Source of the DNA: Solenopsis invicta
Lineage: Eukaryota > Arthropoda > Insecta > Hymenoptera > Formicidae
NCBI RefSeq assembly: GCF_016802725.1
Contig: NC_052671.1
Location: 24,434,728 to 24,498,727, forward strand
DNA length: 64,000 nt
Direction of reading: 5' to 3'
Position numbers and translations under genes: made by a program. The notes under the pieces are model-generated. The model was given only the letters and a program-made list of their open reading frames with translations, did no database searches and was not told the DNA's origin. Shown here piece after piece: positions 1 through 9,942 of the stretch (position 1 is the first letter of the stretch; every line of letters begins with the position of its first letter).

Positions 1-671
1 TACTTGTAATTTTTTAAAATTTATATATTTAAAACAAAATAAATATATGTTAGGCATTTAAGAAAAAAAAAGCATTTTACATGCAAGAAATTCAAGCAAC
101 ACGGACATATCTATTAATGTACAACTATAACCTTAAAATTTTGTATCAACATATTGCAAGAAGGTTGGATATGACAGAATGTTATTACAGAATAGCTATT
201 ATAAATAATAAATTTGATATAAAACTGTTTCTTAATTTACCCTGATATCATTATCTATCTTTCAATTTTGTTCTGCTTATTTAAGTAATATATGTATTAC
301 CAATGCATGTATTACTACATGTAGGCCCAGTTTCACAACTTTGGGTTTAACCCGAGTTTAGTTGAACTACCGTCAAGTTTAACGCCACGGTTAAACTTCT
401 ATCGCGTTTCACAACCAGATTTTAACTCTAGGTTACGTAAACCTATAATCTATGCGAAGAAACTTCAACAGACTTATCTTTCTTCTAGAACAAGTAGTGT
501 GATTGGTTGTTACCGAAAAGTAGGGAATGAGATATTACAGGTTCTATACACCAAGGCAAAAAATAATGAACAAATTTAAAAGTTTTAAAGTTTTCTTCTT
601 ACATGTTTTCAAATCAGTTTAAACTAAACAATTAAATTCAATTGTTACTGTAAAAATTTACACTTTATTAA

Positions 672-2272
672 GGGGTAACACCACTGTAGACGGCCCAAAT
701 AAAGCGTTTTTTTGTGAATTTTTTTTGCATGGAAGGAAAAGTAAGAAGAAAATAATATTTAAGGATGTTATTAAACATGTTTTTAAGTGTTTGTAAAAAT
801 TTTTTTATTAAAAAATATTAAAAAATGGCGACGCTATAGCCACTGTCGTGAGACGTGTTTATTTTTTAGGGGTTTGCGGCACGCAGCAGAACCATCGTAG
901 AGATTTATCTGGAACAAAACAAAAAATTTTTTCTTAATCTACATGAGTATAGCTAGAGAAACACGTACGGAATTTGAGAAATATTTATTTTTGAGTAATT
1001 GGCACGCATTTAAAAAAAAATTTCAATTTTTGACGGAAAAAACGGTCACATATTTGTCAATAAATAATGTTCTAATCAACTTATCGAAAATTCCGTACGT
1101 GTTTCTCTTCGAAATGTTATTTTAAAGAAGTGGTTAAAATTTGGAGTGGAAAGAATGAAAATTGTTTGAGTTATGCTGCGTGCCGTTTTAAAAAACCATG
1201 TTTTGAGAAAAACGCGTTTAAAGCTTAGAGACGTGTTTTAGACGGGACAAAATGAAAAATGTGACTGTTTGAAATTTTTTACCATTAGTCTGCTATCCCA
1301 GGACCGTAAAGCATCCCTTCTTTGCTCAAGTATTGTTCCTCATTTTCTTTCCGCGACGATTTTGTGCTGGTGCGTGCCTTCTTTGCTGCATCTGTCAAAG
1401 CCCGCTCGGAGTGCTCGATCCTTGTCGCATTGGCTTCAAGGCAAAAATTGTATGCTTGGTAGCCGATATCCATCTCCAAAACTTGCATAATTCGTAAAAT
1501 GTTAGTCAAACCGTCATTGAAGGTGCACACAGCAATATCAGTTGCTGCACATAATACTTTTTTGCCGCTTGAGTAAGATTTTGGCGCCAAGTTCCATACA
1601 GCAGCATTGAAACTTTCGTTGCTATTTTGAGTGTAGCCTCCCAAGCAACGATTTAGCAAATCATCACGGCTCAGCTCCTCGTAAATAGGTTTGATAGCTT
1701 CAAAAATTTCCTTCGGTAGTGGCGGCTTATGATGGTAAGTAGCCAAGGAATTTGCTGCTTGTGCCTTTTTCCAGTCGCACCAAGACTCCGAGCACTTCTC
1801 GTGTTGCGGATTTTCATCGGTTGACATTTTATGAAATAAGGTTGCCCAAATATCATTTTTCATATTTTTCACGGAGTTTGGATTCCGCCGTATCGCTAAA
1901 CCATAATATATTGTAAGCTCGTCAATTAATTTAGCAGTTAATTTACCTTTTCCTCCGAGGCCTTTTACATTTTTTTTTAAATTTCGCAAACGAGTGCCCA
2001 TTCTCTTTTGCACGTGATCAATGCACTCTTTCTTTTTCACTTCAAAATCAGAAGGTAAGTCATTAGGCTGTACCCTTCGAGCAGGTATCGATGTGCCGTA
2101 GGTAGTCGTTTTGGAGCAGCCCGACACGCTTAAGAAAGAGCGCGAAATTTCACACAAAAAATTTTGTAACAGACATAAGACTTTTTTTAACTCATTCTAG
2201 AAGGTTCAAAGTATTTTTTAAAGCAATAAAAAAAAAATCGATTTTTCAAAAATTCTACAGTGGTGTTACCCC
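672..2272 (-). mobile_element. DNA transposon with TTAA target duplication (Kolobok-like)
   Basis: Perfect 18-bp terminal inverted repeats GGGGTAACACCACTGTAG occupy 672-689 and 2255-2272. TTAA flanks both sides (668-671 and 2273-2276). The 1.6 kb element holds a 290-codon reading frame on the - strand that resembles arthropod Mutator-like transposases. TTAA duplications are known for piggyBac and Kolobok; the protein does not look like piggyBac, so Kolobok is my inference. Because TTAA is palindromic it could also be the tip of the inverted repeat. Between about 840 and 1245 there is imperfect internal inverted repetition. Confidence 0.75.
1285..2157 (-). CDS. Mutator/Kolobok-like transposase, C-terminal half
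   Basis: This is an open frame of 290 codons inside the TTAA-flanked transposon. The recognisable block is CLGGYTQNSNESFNAAVW near residues 165-182. It is typical of a widespread arthropod Mutator-like transposase domain in which Cys-Leu-Gly-Gly is followed by Gln-Asn-x-Asn-Glu-Ser-Phe-Asn. Full-length relatives are roughly twice as long, with acidic catalytic residues and often an N-terminal zinc finger upstream. Only about 115 bp separates this start from the terminal repeat, so the N-terminal half has been deleted. The C-terminus is Lys/Arg/Ser rich. The copy is probably inactive alone. Family assignment is by memory of the motif, not by a search. Confidence 0.7.
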   Translation of the reverse strand: MCEISRSFLSVSGCSKTTTYGTSIPARRVQPNDLPSDFEVKKKECIDHVQKRMGTRLRNLKKNVKGLGGKGKLTAKLIDELTIYYGLAIRRNPNSVKNMKNDIWATLFHKMSTDENPQHEKCSESWCDWKKAQAANSLATYHHKPPLPKEIFEAIKPIYEELSRDDLLNRCLGGYTQNSNESFNAAVWNLAPKSYSSGKKVLCAATDIAVCTFNDGLTNILRIMQVLEMDIGYQAYNFCLEANATRIEHSERALTDAAKKARTSTKSSRKENEEQYLSKEGMLYGPGIAD

Positions 2273-2499
2273 TTAAGTACATTAAACATTGGAACACTAA
2301 TTAGAAAAAAATTTCTCATAAAATAAAGAACAACAGATTAGAATAAAAGACAAAATTGAGTTTTGAAAAAAATAAATAAATCTAAAAGACAGCCACTCGA
2401 AATAAAAAAAAACTGTTCTTTGGAAAAACACATATATGGTCATCGTAATCATAGTATGTAATCTATAAGTACTAATTTAATAATATTACAAAACTATTT

Positions 2500-2709
2500 T
2501 TACTGTTCTGTTTTATGAGAAATTTTTTCTTTGATTTCTCTTAAGACTGCAGTAACAGATTCCTTGGTTAAGCGAAATCAAGCATAAAAATCAATGTCAT
2601 CAAATTCTTCAAAATATGACGGTCGTCTTCTAATTATTCTCGGGCGTCGATTTATTATTTGCACAAAATCTTCATCGTCAGATGACGATAACATATATTC
2701 CAGAGCCAT
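2500..2709 (-). pseudogene. Harbinger nuclease N-terminal relic
   Basis: Translated from 2709 on the - strand, this 70-codon stretch has an acidic Ser/Asp run, an Arg-rich patch (RRPRIIRRRPSYFEEF) and then FRLTKESVTAVLREI. The last part matches the helix that precedes the catalytic domain in insect Harbinger transposases. One in-frame TGA sits directly before Phe-Arg-Leu, where CGA is the likely ancestral codon. A second stop ends the fragment at 2500, and the catalytic domain is missing. It lies within the GTA-flanked element and supports its Harbinger origin. Confidence 0.6.
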
Positions 2710-3016
2710 ATCTTGCAACATAACCTTTTTACAATTTCGTGGAGATATCAGCCATGAAGTACAATACTCGAAAGATTATTGAAAGCAGTGGCGCTGCAGT
2801 ATTAAACCTCGGTTATCTACTTTAAACGCCCGAATTTCGCCGTTCAACTTTAACCGCAGTTTAACAACGTTAACCGAGGTTTAAGACAGTTGTGGAACAC
2901 AATATTTACCGTAAACCAAGTTTAAAGGTTTAAACTCCGGTTAAACTAAGTTGTGAAACTGGCCCGTATACAGCGTTTCTTACGCAGAAATTGGATTCGA
3001 CGTAACGATAATAACG

Positions 3017-4431
3017 GGTGTTTACGATAACTAATCGGATCTCGGATTGGATTGAACAATGGTACTCATCGTAGGTATAGAAAATTTCCCTAGGCTAATC
3101 GGATTGACGATTGCTGTCTCAAATGTAATCCGATTGATGACGAAAGCGTGAAGACCGAGAAGCATGCTTGAAAAGTCTCTTTATTTTTTTAAATAATAAC
3201 ACAAAAAATCAAAGATAAAGTTAAAAAGAATGATTTGAATTTAGATTTATTGTAATTTTTTGGTCTAAACACTGGATTTCGTTTAAATTTCTGTTTGTAA
3301 AAATTAATTAATCTATTCTAAAGTTTGTGGTTATATCGGAAACAAATCAAAATTAATAAAACAATTATTAATTATTAGATACATATTAAAGCATATAATA
3401 TTTCAAGCATATCATATAGAATTCCTATTTATTATAAACTCAGTAAAAATAACTTTGAAATTATTCAACTACATTATACATTAATCAATATTAATTTATA
3501 TGTTAAAAATCAATAATGTATCTGAAAATGTTTTTTTTATTCTTTTCCAGATCGTAAATAAACTTCAACTCCAAGAATAAATAAAAATTACTGGAAAATG
3601 GATTGAAAGGGCATTATTGAACATTATCAATTTGTGCTAACTTAAAATTTGTAAAATCTGCTATTCTTTGTTAGTTGTTCATTAGAGAGTAATAATATAA
3701 GAACGGAATATACATAAATAAAATTAAAATAATTGTATGCATATATGATGCGTATATTACATTTTTATATTATTACTCTCTAATAAACAACTAATAAAGA
3801 AAAGTAGATTTTACAAATTTTAAGTTAGCACAAATTGATATATTGTTCAATAATGCCCTCTTCATATAAATCCATTTTCCAGTAATTTTTATTTATTCAT
3901 AGAATTGAAGTTTATTTACGATCTGGAAAAGAATAAAAAGAACATTTTTAGAAACATTATTGATTTTTAACATATAAATTAATATTGATTAATGTATAAT
4001 GTAGTTGAATAATTTCAAAGTTATGTTTACTAAGTTTATAATAAACAGGAATTCTATATGATATGCTTGAAATATTATATTCTTTAATATTATGTACCTA
4101 ATAATTAATAATTGTTTTATTAATTTTGATTTGTTTCCGATATAACTACAAAGTTTAGAATAGATTAATTAATTTTTACAAACAGAAATTTAAACGAAAT
4201 CCAGTGTTTAGACAAAAAAAATTACAATAAATCTAAATTCAAATCATTCTTTTTAACTTAATCTTTGATTTTTTGTGTTATTATTTAAAAAAATAAAGAG
4301 ACTTACTTTTCAAGCATGCTTCTCGGTCTCCACGCTTTCGTCATCAATCGGATTACATTTGAGACAGCAATCGTCAATCCGATTAGCCTAGGAAAATTTT
4401 CTATACTTACGTTGAGTACCATTGTTCGCAA
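3017..4431. repeat. Foldback element FB1, copy 1 (right tip missing)
   Basis: Two arms of about 0.7 kb are inverted copies of each other and meet near 3745. The left arm starts GGTGTTTACGATAACTAATC; the right arm ends at ..GTACCATTGTTC. A complete copy lies at 33037-34583. Compared with it, this copy has lost about 35 bp at its right tip, where it joins family Y sequence directly. The arms are AT-rich with no meaningful open frame. The insertion interrupts family Y. Confidence 0.85.
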
Positions 4432-4459
4432 GTTACGCCCCATGTGACGGCACCCTAAA

Positions 4460-4596
4460 GCCTGTTCTACAATAGCATAAACACAAGGCCGTAAGGTTGT
4501 AAGGTATGGTTTTAAGAGCTCGTAAGCGAATGAAAAATTTTCATTTCTTACGTTACAACCTTACGGTCTTGTGTTTACTGCTATTGTAGAACAGGC
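4460..4596. repeat. MITE family X, 137 bp
   Basis: GCCTGTTCTACAATAGCA at 4460 is matched by TGCTATTGTAGAACAGGC ending at 4596. The inverted arms continue inward for about 38 bp through the CGTAAGG region. There is no coding capacity. A half copy of the same arm is at 8774-8811, on the far side of the Harbinger element. Confidence 0.75.
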
Positions 4597-4894
4597 ATTA
4601 CATGATTCCGTGGAATCGTATGTACACCCAAGGACTTTGATTCTGTCAATGGGGAAATTTTCCAAACTGAGAAGTCACCACTTTCTACATAGTCGCAGTT
4701 CATGATTAATGAAACTACCAGAGCTTATTGGTTGTTACGTTAAGGTACAATTTCATGGTGTCGCTTGTCGCCGAGATAAGTAGTCACGTGACCAAATTAT
4801 GTCCAGTTCTTGTCGCTAGCGATGCCGAAGAAAAGTAGGATTGAATCCAACTTCTAGCGACGTCGCTTCACGTGATTATCAAGTAAATTTGAAT

Positions 4895-6735
4895 ATGGAT
4901 CTGCAAGATGTAAGTACAATAAATAAATAAATTAATTAATACAGATTTCTTGTACTCTTATAATTATTATATTAAAATACCGGAACTAAAAAAGTTGAAT
5001 AAATGGAATGAATTCAGCTTGTTATAATTTTGAGGTTAAGTGTGATCACATGCATAGTAGGGTAAAAATGATTAAAATTGTAATAATTTCATAAAATTTT
5101 CAGATAGCTGTTGTACATACCTGCGGGATATGTGAAACAATTATTGATCAAAACGACATTCCGATGCATGATTGTATAAGAGCATACAAAAAGTTCTTCG
5201 TGGATAATAATTATTATTTTTATCCAGTAACAGGTATAATATATACAATATAATAAAAGAGACGAGAGTTACAACGTTATTGTTGATGCGTACCAGTACT
5301 TTTGTGTTTATTGATCAGTTTCCATCAAATTGGTACGAACGTTTTAACCCGAGTTTGAATCGACAATTAAAAACTAATCAAGCCTTTGTTCACATAACAT
5401 GGTGTGACTCGCATTAGCCCTCTTTTATTAAATTATTAAATCTCATGAGTCTTCCAAATATCTTTAAAAAAAATATATATACTTAATTTTTATTTTATCA
5501 TTGAAAAAAATAACATTCTACAAGAATGTATATTATTATTTGTAGGTGATAATCGCATTGTTCGACGAAGCCTTGTCAATAACAAAGAAGTCGTCTTGCC
5601 GGTTCGTGAAAAGATTAGTGGTAAATAGAAACTTTGAAATCTTGAAAATTATAGTAATAAGTCTGCATTTTTTTAACTGAAATTGATTTTAGGAACTATA
5701 ACAACACTTTCGTCAAACGAATTACAAGCTGAAAAGGAAAATAGGTCTCATAATGAGAGAGACAAAATCGCAAAGTCTACATTAAATTACGATGACGAGG
5801 AACTTTTAATTTTATTAGTTCAAGAACGAAGGCCCCTGTGGGATTTTACTATTCCATTAGAACAGCGATGTCAACGCATAACAAAAAAACTCTGGGATGA
5901 AGTGTCAGAAACATTGAGAGGTAAAAAAAGCGTTAAAAACATTCACGGTTAAAATATTTAAAGAAAAATTTTATTTACAGGTAAACTTAGTGGTGAAGAA
6001 GCAAAAAAAAATTTAAAAATTTACATGACGCCTATAGACGAATAATAAATACTGAAAAACGCCCTAGTGGGTCGGCTAGACCTCTCCCTACAAAGAAATG
6101 GCACCACTATGAATCCATGGAGTTTTTGCGTGACTTATGTCTTGTCAAAAAGTAAAAATTATATACAGTATTTTAATTATATACACTTTTGAATTGTTTC
6201 CTTTTTAATTTATAATTTTTATATTTTTAGGGGAAAAGTTTCTAATATTGACGCTATTGATGTCGATGACTCTGCGAGTAACATTGGCGAATCAATAAAT
6301 GATGATGCAACTTGTGATGGCCCATCAGAGGCATCAGGTACTTGATATTAATATCTATTTTGAATGTTTTATGCTAAAGTGGTTTTCACCGAAACTAGAA
6401 GTATAAGAATAATCAGTGTTCTATAATGAATGATGAAAGATTTTGATTACTCTATCAATAATCAAAATATAATAATAATAAACCAATAAACTACAGGTAC
6501 AACAACTAAAAAGAAGAAGACCTCGGGACAGCAGTCCGATGCATTAGATAGAATTGCCGATTCACTCTGTCGACCATCAACTCCACTTGTATTACCACCA
6601 GCACCCAAATGTGATGAAATTGATTCGTCATTAGCAGTAATCGGATGGAGGTTAAGACAAATGAATCCAACACAACAATTACATGTCATTCAGCAAATGA
6701 TGAACCTAACTTTTGATGTACTCACAAAAAATTAA
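4895..6735 (+). pseudogene. Harbinger accessory DNA-binding protein (zinc finger + MADF + BESS), one frameshift
   Basis: Seven exons with GT..AG borders: 4895-4909, 5104-5233, 5546-5620, 5693-5920, 5981-6151, 6231-6337 and 6497-6735. Exon 2 encodes a Cys-x2-Cys..His-x3-Cys finger (CGICETIIDQNDIPMHDC). Exons 4-5 encode a MADF/Myb-SANT-like fold (LLILLVQERRPLWDF ... KKWHHYESMEFLRDL). The last exon ends in a BESS-like tail, LRQMNPTQQLHVIQQMM. In Harbinger elements such proteins bind the element ends and import the nuclease into the nucleus. In exon 5 a run of nine A near 6003-6011 breaks the frame; one more A would keep the MADF reading. It could be mutation or a sequencing/assembly slip. Confidence 0.8.
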
Positions 6736-6876
6736 GTTTTATTATTTTTTTAAAAGCATACATCTGTTACATTTTTATAATAAAGTTTAAATCAACTCCA
6801 CTGATATTTTATAATTTATTATACATTTTCAGACAAGTTAAATTGCATATATACAATTAATGAATGAGTATAAGAA

Positions 6877-8343
6877 CTAACAATGATAGAATTGACTTGG
6901 TATGGCACCTTCACTATTAAAATATTTACAGAATTCTTCGCGAATTTGCATCGCTTGACGAGAACTATTATTAGAACCGCACTGAGTTATGTTTTCTAAT
7001 GCACTATTATCCGTGCAATTTCTCCAAGAACCTGGAATAAAGCCGTCATCACTCTCTCGATCAATTAGTGTTGAAGTAACATATTGATTTTCTTCAATAT
7101 CCATCTGACGAATCCAATTATGGAGGCATATAATGGCTTTAACAATTGAAATTGTCTTTTCTATACTACAATTGATTGGTCGCTTCAAAATTCTCCATTG
7201 ACTGACTAAAATACCAAATGTATTTTCGATTGTTCTCCTAGCTCGACTCAATCGATAGTTATAAATATTTCGCTCGTCGTTTAAACCGTCTTTTCCTGGA
7301 TAAGGCCGGAGTAAATAATCTGACAATTGAAAGGCTTCATCGCCCACTAGAACATATGGTAAAGGAGGTCCACCTGGGCTGAGAGGTTCTGGTGCAGGTA
7401 CGTTCATTTCCTTTGATGCAAATTTTAGACCCATCGTTGAATCTCTAAAAATACCACCGTCACTGCGACGACCGTAGGCTCCTATATCAACGAACGTGAA
7501 CATATATTGTGCGTCACAAATTCCGAGGAGCACAATACTGTGAGTCTTCTTATAATTATAATAAGATGAGCCTGCTTTAGGTGGACACTAGAAAAAGAAT
7601 AATCATTTATGCATCAAACTTATAATCTCCAATGATGAATGTAGTATTGATCAGTAACATTACTTCAATAATAACATGTTTGCCGTCAATTGCGCCTACG
7701 CAATGATTGAAATCCCATTTCTCTTCAAATTCTTTAGCAAGGTGTAGCCATTCCTCTGTTGTTTTTGATGGTGGGATCACTTTCTGACGAATACAGTTCC
7801 ATATAGCATCGCATGTTTCACCTATAACGTGGCTTATTGTTGAAACTCCAGCGAGAAAGTGATATGACATTGAATGCATCGAATCACCAGTTGCTAAATA
7901 TCTAAAAATATTAATATCAAATATAATTATTTTTGAATTCATAATGTAATGCACGAAATAAGGACAAACAAACCTCAATGTTATAGATAGTCGCTCTGCA
8001 GGAGGTAACGGTTCTCTAATTGCCGTTTGTTTAGTGATTGCAGGTGCCACTAAGTGTAACAATTCTTCAAATTGCATAACTGTCATGCGATAATAGTTTC
8101 GAAAATTTTCTGGAGTTAATCTTGGAACAGATGCGTAGTAAAAACCATGTTCACGTCGTCTTTTAAATAATGGATCAATCCAAAATCTCTTTTTTTATAT
8201 TTTTTTTTTAACTTTGCAATGTATACAGCGACTATTAGTTTATTTCGTCGACGTTGCTCTTCATTTTTATTATAAATAATTGTAGCAACTTGACAGGCCC
8301 ACTCGTGATATCTTTCTTGATATGACATGTTGGACACACACAA
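6877..8343 (-). pseudogene. Harbinger DDE nuclease (transposase), one frameshift
   Basis: Three exons on the - strand: 8343-7974, 7901-7664 and 7587-6877, with GT..AG introns. After splicing, the DDE-4 nuclease motifs are all present: CVGAIDGKHVIIE (first Asp), FVDIGAYGRRSDGGIFRDS (second Asp) and RRTIENTFGILVSQWRI (Glu). LTPENFRNYYR- and LRYLATGDS-type blocks upstream are typical of the family. The enzyme cuts and pastes the element. The only visible break is in exon 1 near 8180, where four T (coding strand) stand where five would keep the Phe-Trp-Ile-Asp frame. The start is uncertain: Met at 8343 or 8328. Confidence 0.85.
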
Positions 8344-8773
8344 TGTAGAAATTTACTTTTTTGTGTGTTCTTACTTGGAACACGCGTAGTAAAATATTGG
8401 CATTGAAACTCCTTCGTAGTCTGATATTCAGGGCCCCTCAAGAAGAAAAAGAAGGGATACGCGTCGTCAACCTGCCCGAGGAGCTTTGAGGTTATTTAAC
8501 GATTGAAATTTATTTTACACAACACCTAGGTTATGTTTTTTTTCTTTCTGTCGCTGCTTTCCGTTCACACAAGCGACGGTTGAAATCAGTGATATATAAA
8601 ATCACGTGACTCGTCTGTCGCTGAATATGAGCAACAAGCGACACCATGAACACATACCTTTAATCATGAACTGTAAGTATGCAGAAAGATAGCGACTTTT
8701 CAGTTTGAAAAATTTCCCCATGGACAGAATCAAAGTCCTTGGGTGTACATACGATTCCACGGAATCATGTAAT

Positions 8774-8811
8774 GCCTGTTCTACAATAGCAGTAAACACA
8801 AGACCGTAAGG
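8774..8811. repeat. MITE X half copy
   Basis: GCCTGTTCTACAATAGCA followed by the GTAAACACAAGACCGTAAGG portion matches the arm of the MITE at 4460-4596. The copy then stops and runs into unrelated sequence. Together with 4559-4596 it forms the outermost inverted repeat around the Harbinger-containing block. Confidence 0.65.
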
Positions 8812-8896
8812 TGTACCAATAACGGAACGGATTTTTCACCACTGCCAGTACTGGCAGTTATATCGGAACACAGCCATGATAGACCCCCAGGTTAAG

Positions 8897-8993
8897 GCTG
8901 TGTTCCGATATTAACTGCCAGTACTGAAAATGTATAGTATATGTGACGTGAACTATAAATTTTCAGTACTGCCAGTAAAAACGGAACACAGCC
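8897..8993. repeat. MITE family M, 97 bp, TAA duplication
   Basis: GGCTGTGTTCCG at the left and CGGAACACAGCC at the right, with nearly the whole length palindromic around a short centre. TAA lies on both sides (8894-8896, 8994-8996). A degenerate partial copy precedes it at about 8845-8875. Other copies are at 30176-30273 and 33082-33179. Confidence 0.88.
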
Positions 8994-9315
8994 TAAGTTA
9001 AACCACTGCGCTCGCAAACGCTATTGGATCCACGCACAACTAGCAACATGGCGATGTTGTAGTCATCATAGGTTTGTTCGAGTTGTTTGAAATTCCCAAA
9101 AATGTTTGCACTCGAGATGAGATAAATATATATTCGATCGTAAGAAAGAGAGAGACGACAAAGAAATTAATTCAAAAAGGGCAGCACTTTGACTATATAA
9201 ATATAGTCAAAGGGGCAGCAACACGAACAAGCCTCATATCAAAGATGCCGACACCGAGTCGACCTACTGTTCTTTCTTATACTGTGGTGTCACTGTGTTA
9301 CTAGGCGCACTATAA

Positions 9316-9633
9316 AGGGCCTCACACATAAAATGCATAACATAACATAAGCATAACATAAGACCAATGGATCAATGAACATCCAGCATAAAGTCGCCAT
9401 ATTGATTTACATAACATTTTCATTGGTCCATCGGTCATAGGCTCAATGCACACAGGACGCGTCAACGCGTTACGCGTAGCGAATAGCCAATCATTTTTTC
9501 GTTTTTATGACAAGAAATAAGAAAGCAAAAGAATGATTGGCTATTCGCCACGCGTAACGCGTTGACGCGTCCTGTGTGCATTGAGCCTTATGTTATGCTT
9601 ATGTTATGTTATACATTTCATGTGCAAGGCCCT
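9316..9633. repeat. MITE family Z copy 1, split by MITE W
   Basis: The terminal repeats are AGGGCCTC(G)CACATRAAATGC at the left and the matching inverse ending GGCCCT at 9633. The element reads like the intact 167-bp Z copies but is interrupted at 9440 by a 148-bp palindromic MITE. It directly abuts Z copy 2. Confidence 0.85.
9440..9587. repeat. MITE family W, 148 bp, inside MITE Z
   Basis: GGCTCAATGCACACAGGACG at the left is matched by its exact inverse at 9568-9587. The inverted arms run about 60 bp on each side, including a GCGTTACGCG-rich segment and a TGATTGGCTATTCG segment. The flanking trinucleotides are ATA and TTA, consistent with a 3-bp TTA duplication that has since changed by one base. 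Confidence 0.85.
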
Positions 9634-9635
9634 TA

Positions 9636-9802
9636 AGGGCCTCGCACATGAAATGCATAACATAACATAAGCACAACATAAAACCGACGGACCAATGAAA
9701 ATGTTATATAAATCAATATGGCGACTTTATGCTGAATGCTCATTGGCCCATTGGTCTTATGTTGTGCTTATGTTATGTTATGCATTTTATGTGCGAGGCC
9801 CT
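9636..9802. repeat. MITE family Z copy 2, 167 bp
   Basis: This is an intact 167-bp copy from AGGGCC to GGCCCT with about 47-bp terminal inverted repeats. The inner part reads ..CAATATGGCGACTTTATGC.. It ends 140 bp before the PRPF6 start codon, so it lies in the presumed promoter region. Confidence 0.88.
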
Positions 9803-9942
9803 TTAACTTAATTTTAAGTGGAAGGTTGAAGGCTTGATTTTGCACTATGGTCAAACTGTCCCATCCCTGCTGAATTATTGGAGACAGGTGTTGTTAAAAA
9901 AAGAACAATCACGTAAACAAGAAATCGTTAATATTGGTCAAT
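9803..9942 (+). promoter_or_regulatory. Presumed PRPF6 promoter / 5' UTR
   Basis: This is the only unique DNA between the MITE pair and the start codon. I see no clear TATA box; a TATA-less housekeeping promoter would be expected. The transcription start cannot be placed from sequence. Confidence 0.3.

Larger units (their letters stand above)
324..2965 (-). mobile_element. Harbinger-like element with 3-bp GTA target duplication
   Basis: The ends are inverted repeats: GGCCCAGTTTCACAAC at 324 and, reversed, GGGCCAGTTTCACAAC at 2965. Direct GTA repeats lie outside at 321-323 and 2966-2968. The empty site survives in the second family Y copy, where the same flanks are joined around one TAC at 32120-32122 (opposite strand). 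This fixes the boundaries. The element is itself split by a second transposon at 672-2272. The residual coding fragment at 2500-2709 resembles the N-terminus of Harbinger nucleases, which fits the 3-bp duplication. Confidence 0.85.
1..4455 (-). mobile_element. Family Y non-autonomous element, interrupted, left end outside window
   Basis: Positions 1-323, 2966-3016 and 4432-4455 together match the reverse complement of the complete family Y element at 31966-32966, including its terminal GGGTGC(T/C)GTCACA-type inverted repeat at 4444-4455. The gaps are filled by a Harbinger-like element (324-2965) and a foldback (3017-4431). No coding capacity is seen in Y itself. The complete copy has a 3-bp TTA duplication, which suggests a PIF/Harbinger-type MITE. 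The other end lies before position 1. Confidence 0.75.
4743..8659. mobile_element. PIF/Harbinger transposon, nearly complete
   Basis: This is a 3917-bp element with terminal inverted repeats beginning AGGTA, whose conserved core is TTCATGGTGTCGCTTGT on both ends. It is flanked by the 3-bp duplication TTA (4740-4742, 8660-8662), the classic PIF/Harbinger TWA target. The empty site is visible in the MITE copy at 32596-32795. Two divergent coding units point toward the middle: a spliced MADF-BESS DNA-binding protein on + (4895-6735) and a spliced DDE nuclease on - (8343-6877). This is the usual two-protein Harbinger architecture. Each gene appears to carry one single-base deletion in a homopolymer. 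Confidence 0.92.
4625..8745. repeat. 200-bp MITE (TA-flanked) split by the Harbinger transposon
   Basis: The arms at 4625-4742 and 8660-8745 correspond to the uninterrupted 200-bp copy at 32596-32795. Its terminal repeat is CACCCAAGGACTTTGATTCTG and TA flanks it. Here the 3.9 kb Harbinger element sits after TTA, exactly where the other copy reads GTTAATCATG. The flanks outside the MITE (4597-4624 and 8746-8773) are also inverted copies of one another, so the outer context is a larger palindromic arrangement. Confidence 0.8.

Noticed and set aside
943..1125. 60-codon + strand frame in the TTAA-flanked element
   Set aside because: It lies across an internal inverted repeat (ACACGTACGGAATTTG and its inverse), so it is a structural rather than coding segment.
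672..2272. piggyBac element because of TTAA flanks
   Set aside because: The encoded protein lacks piggyBac-like features and carries a Mutator-like block instead.
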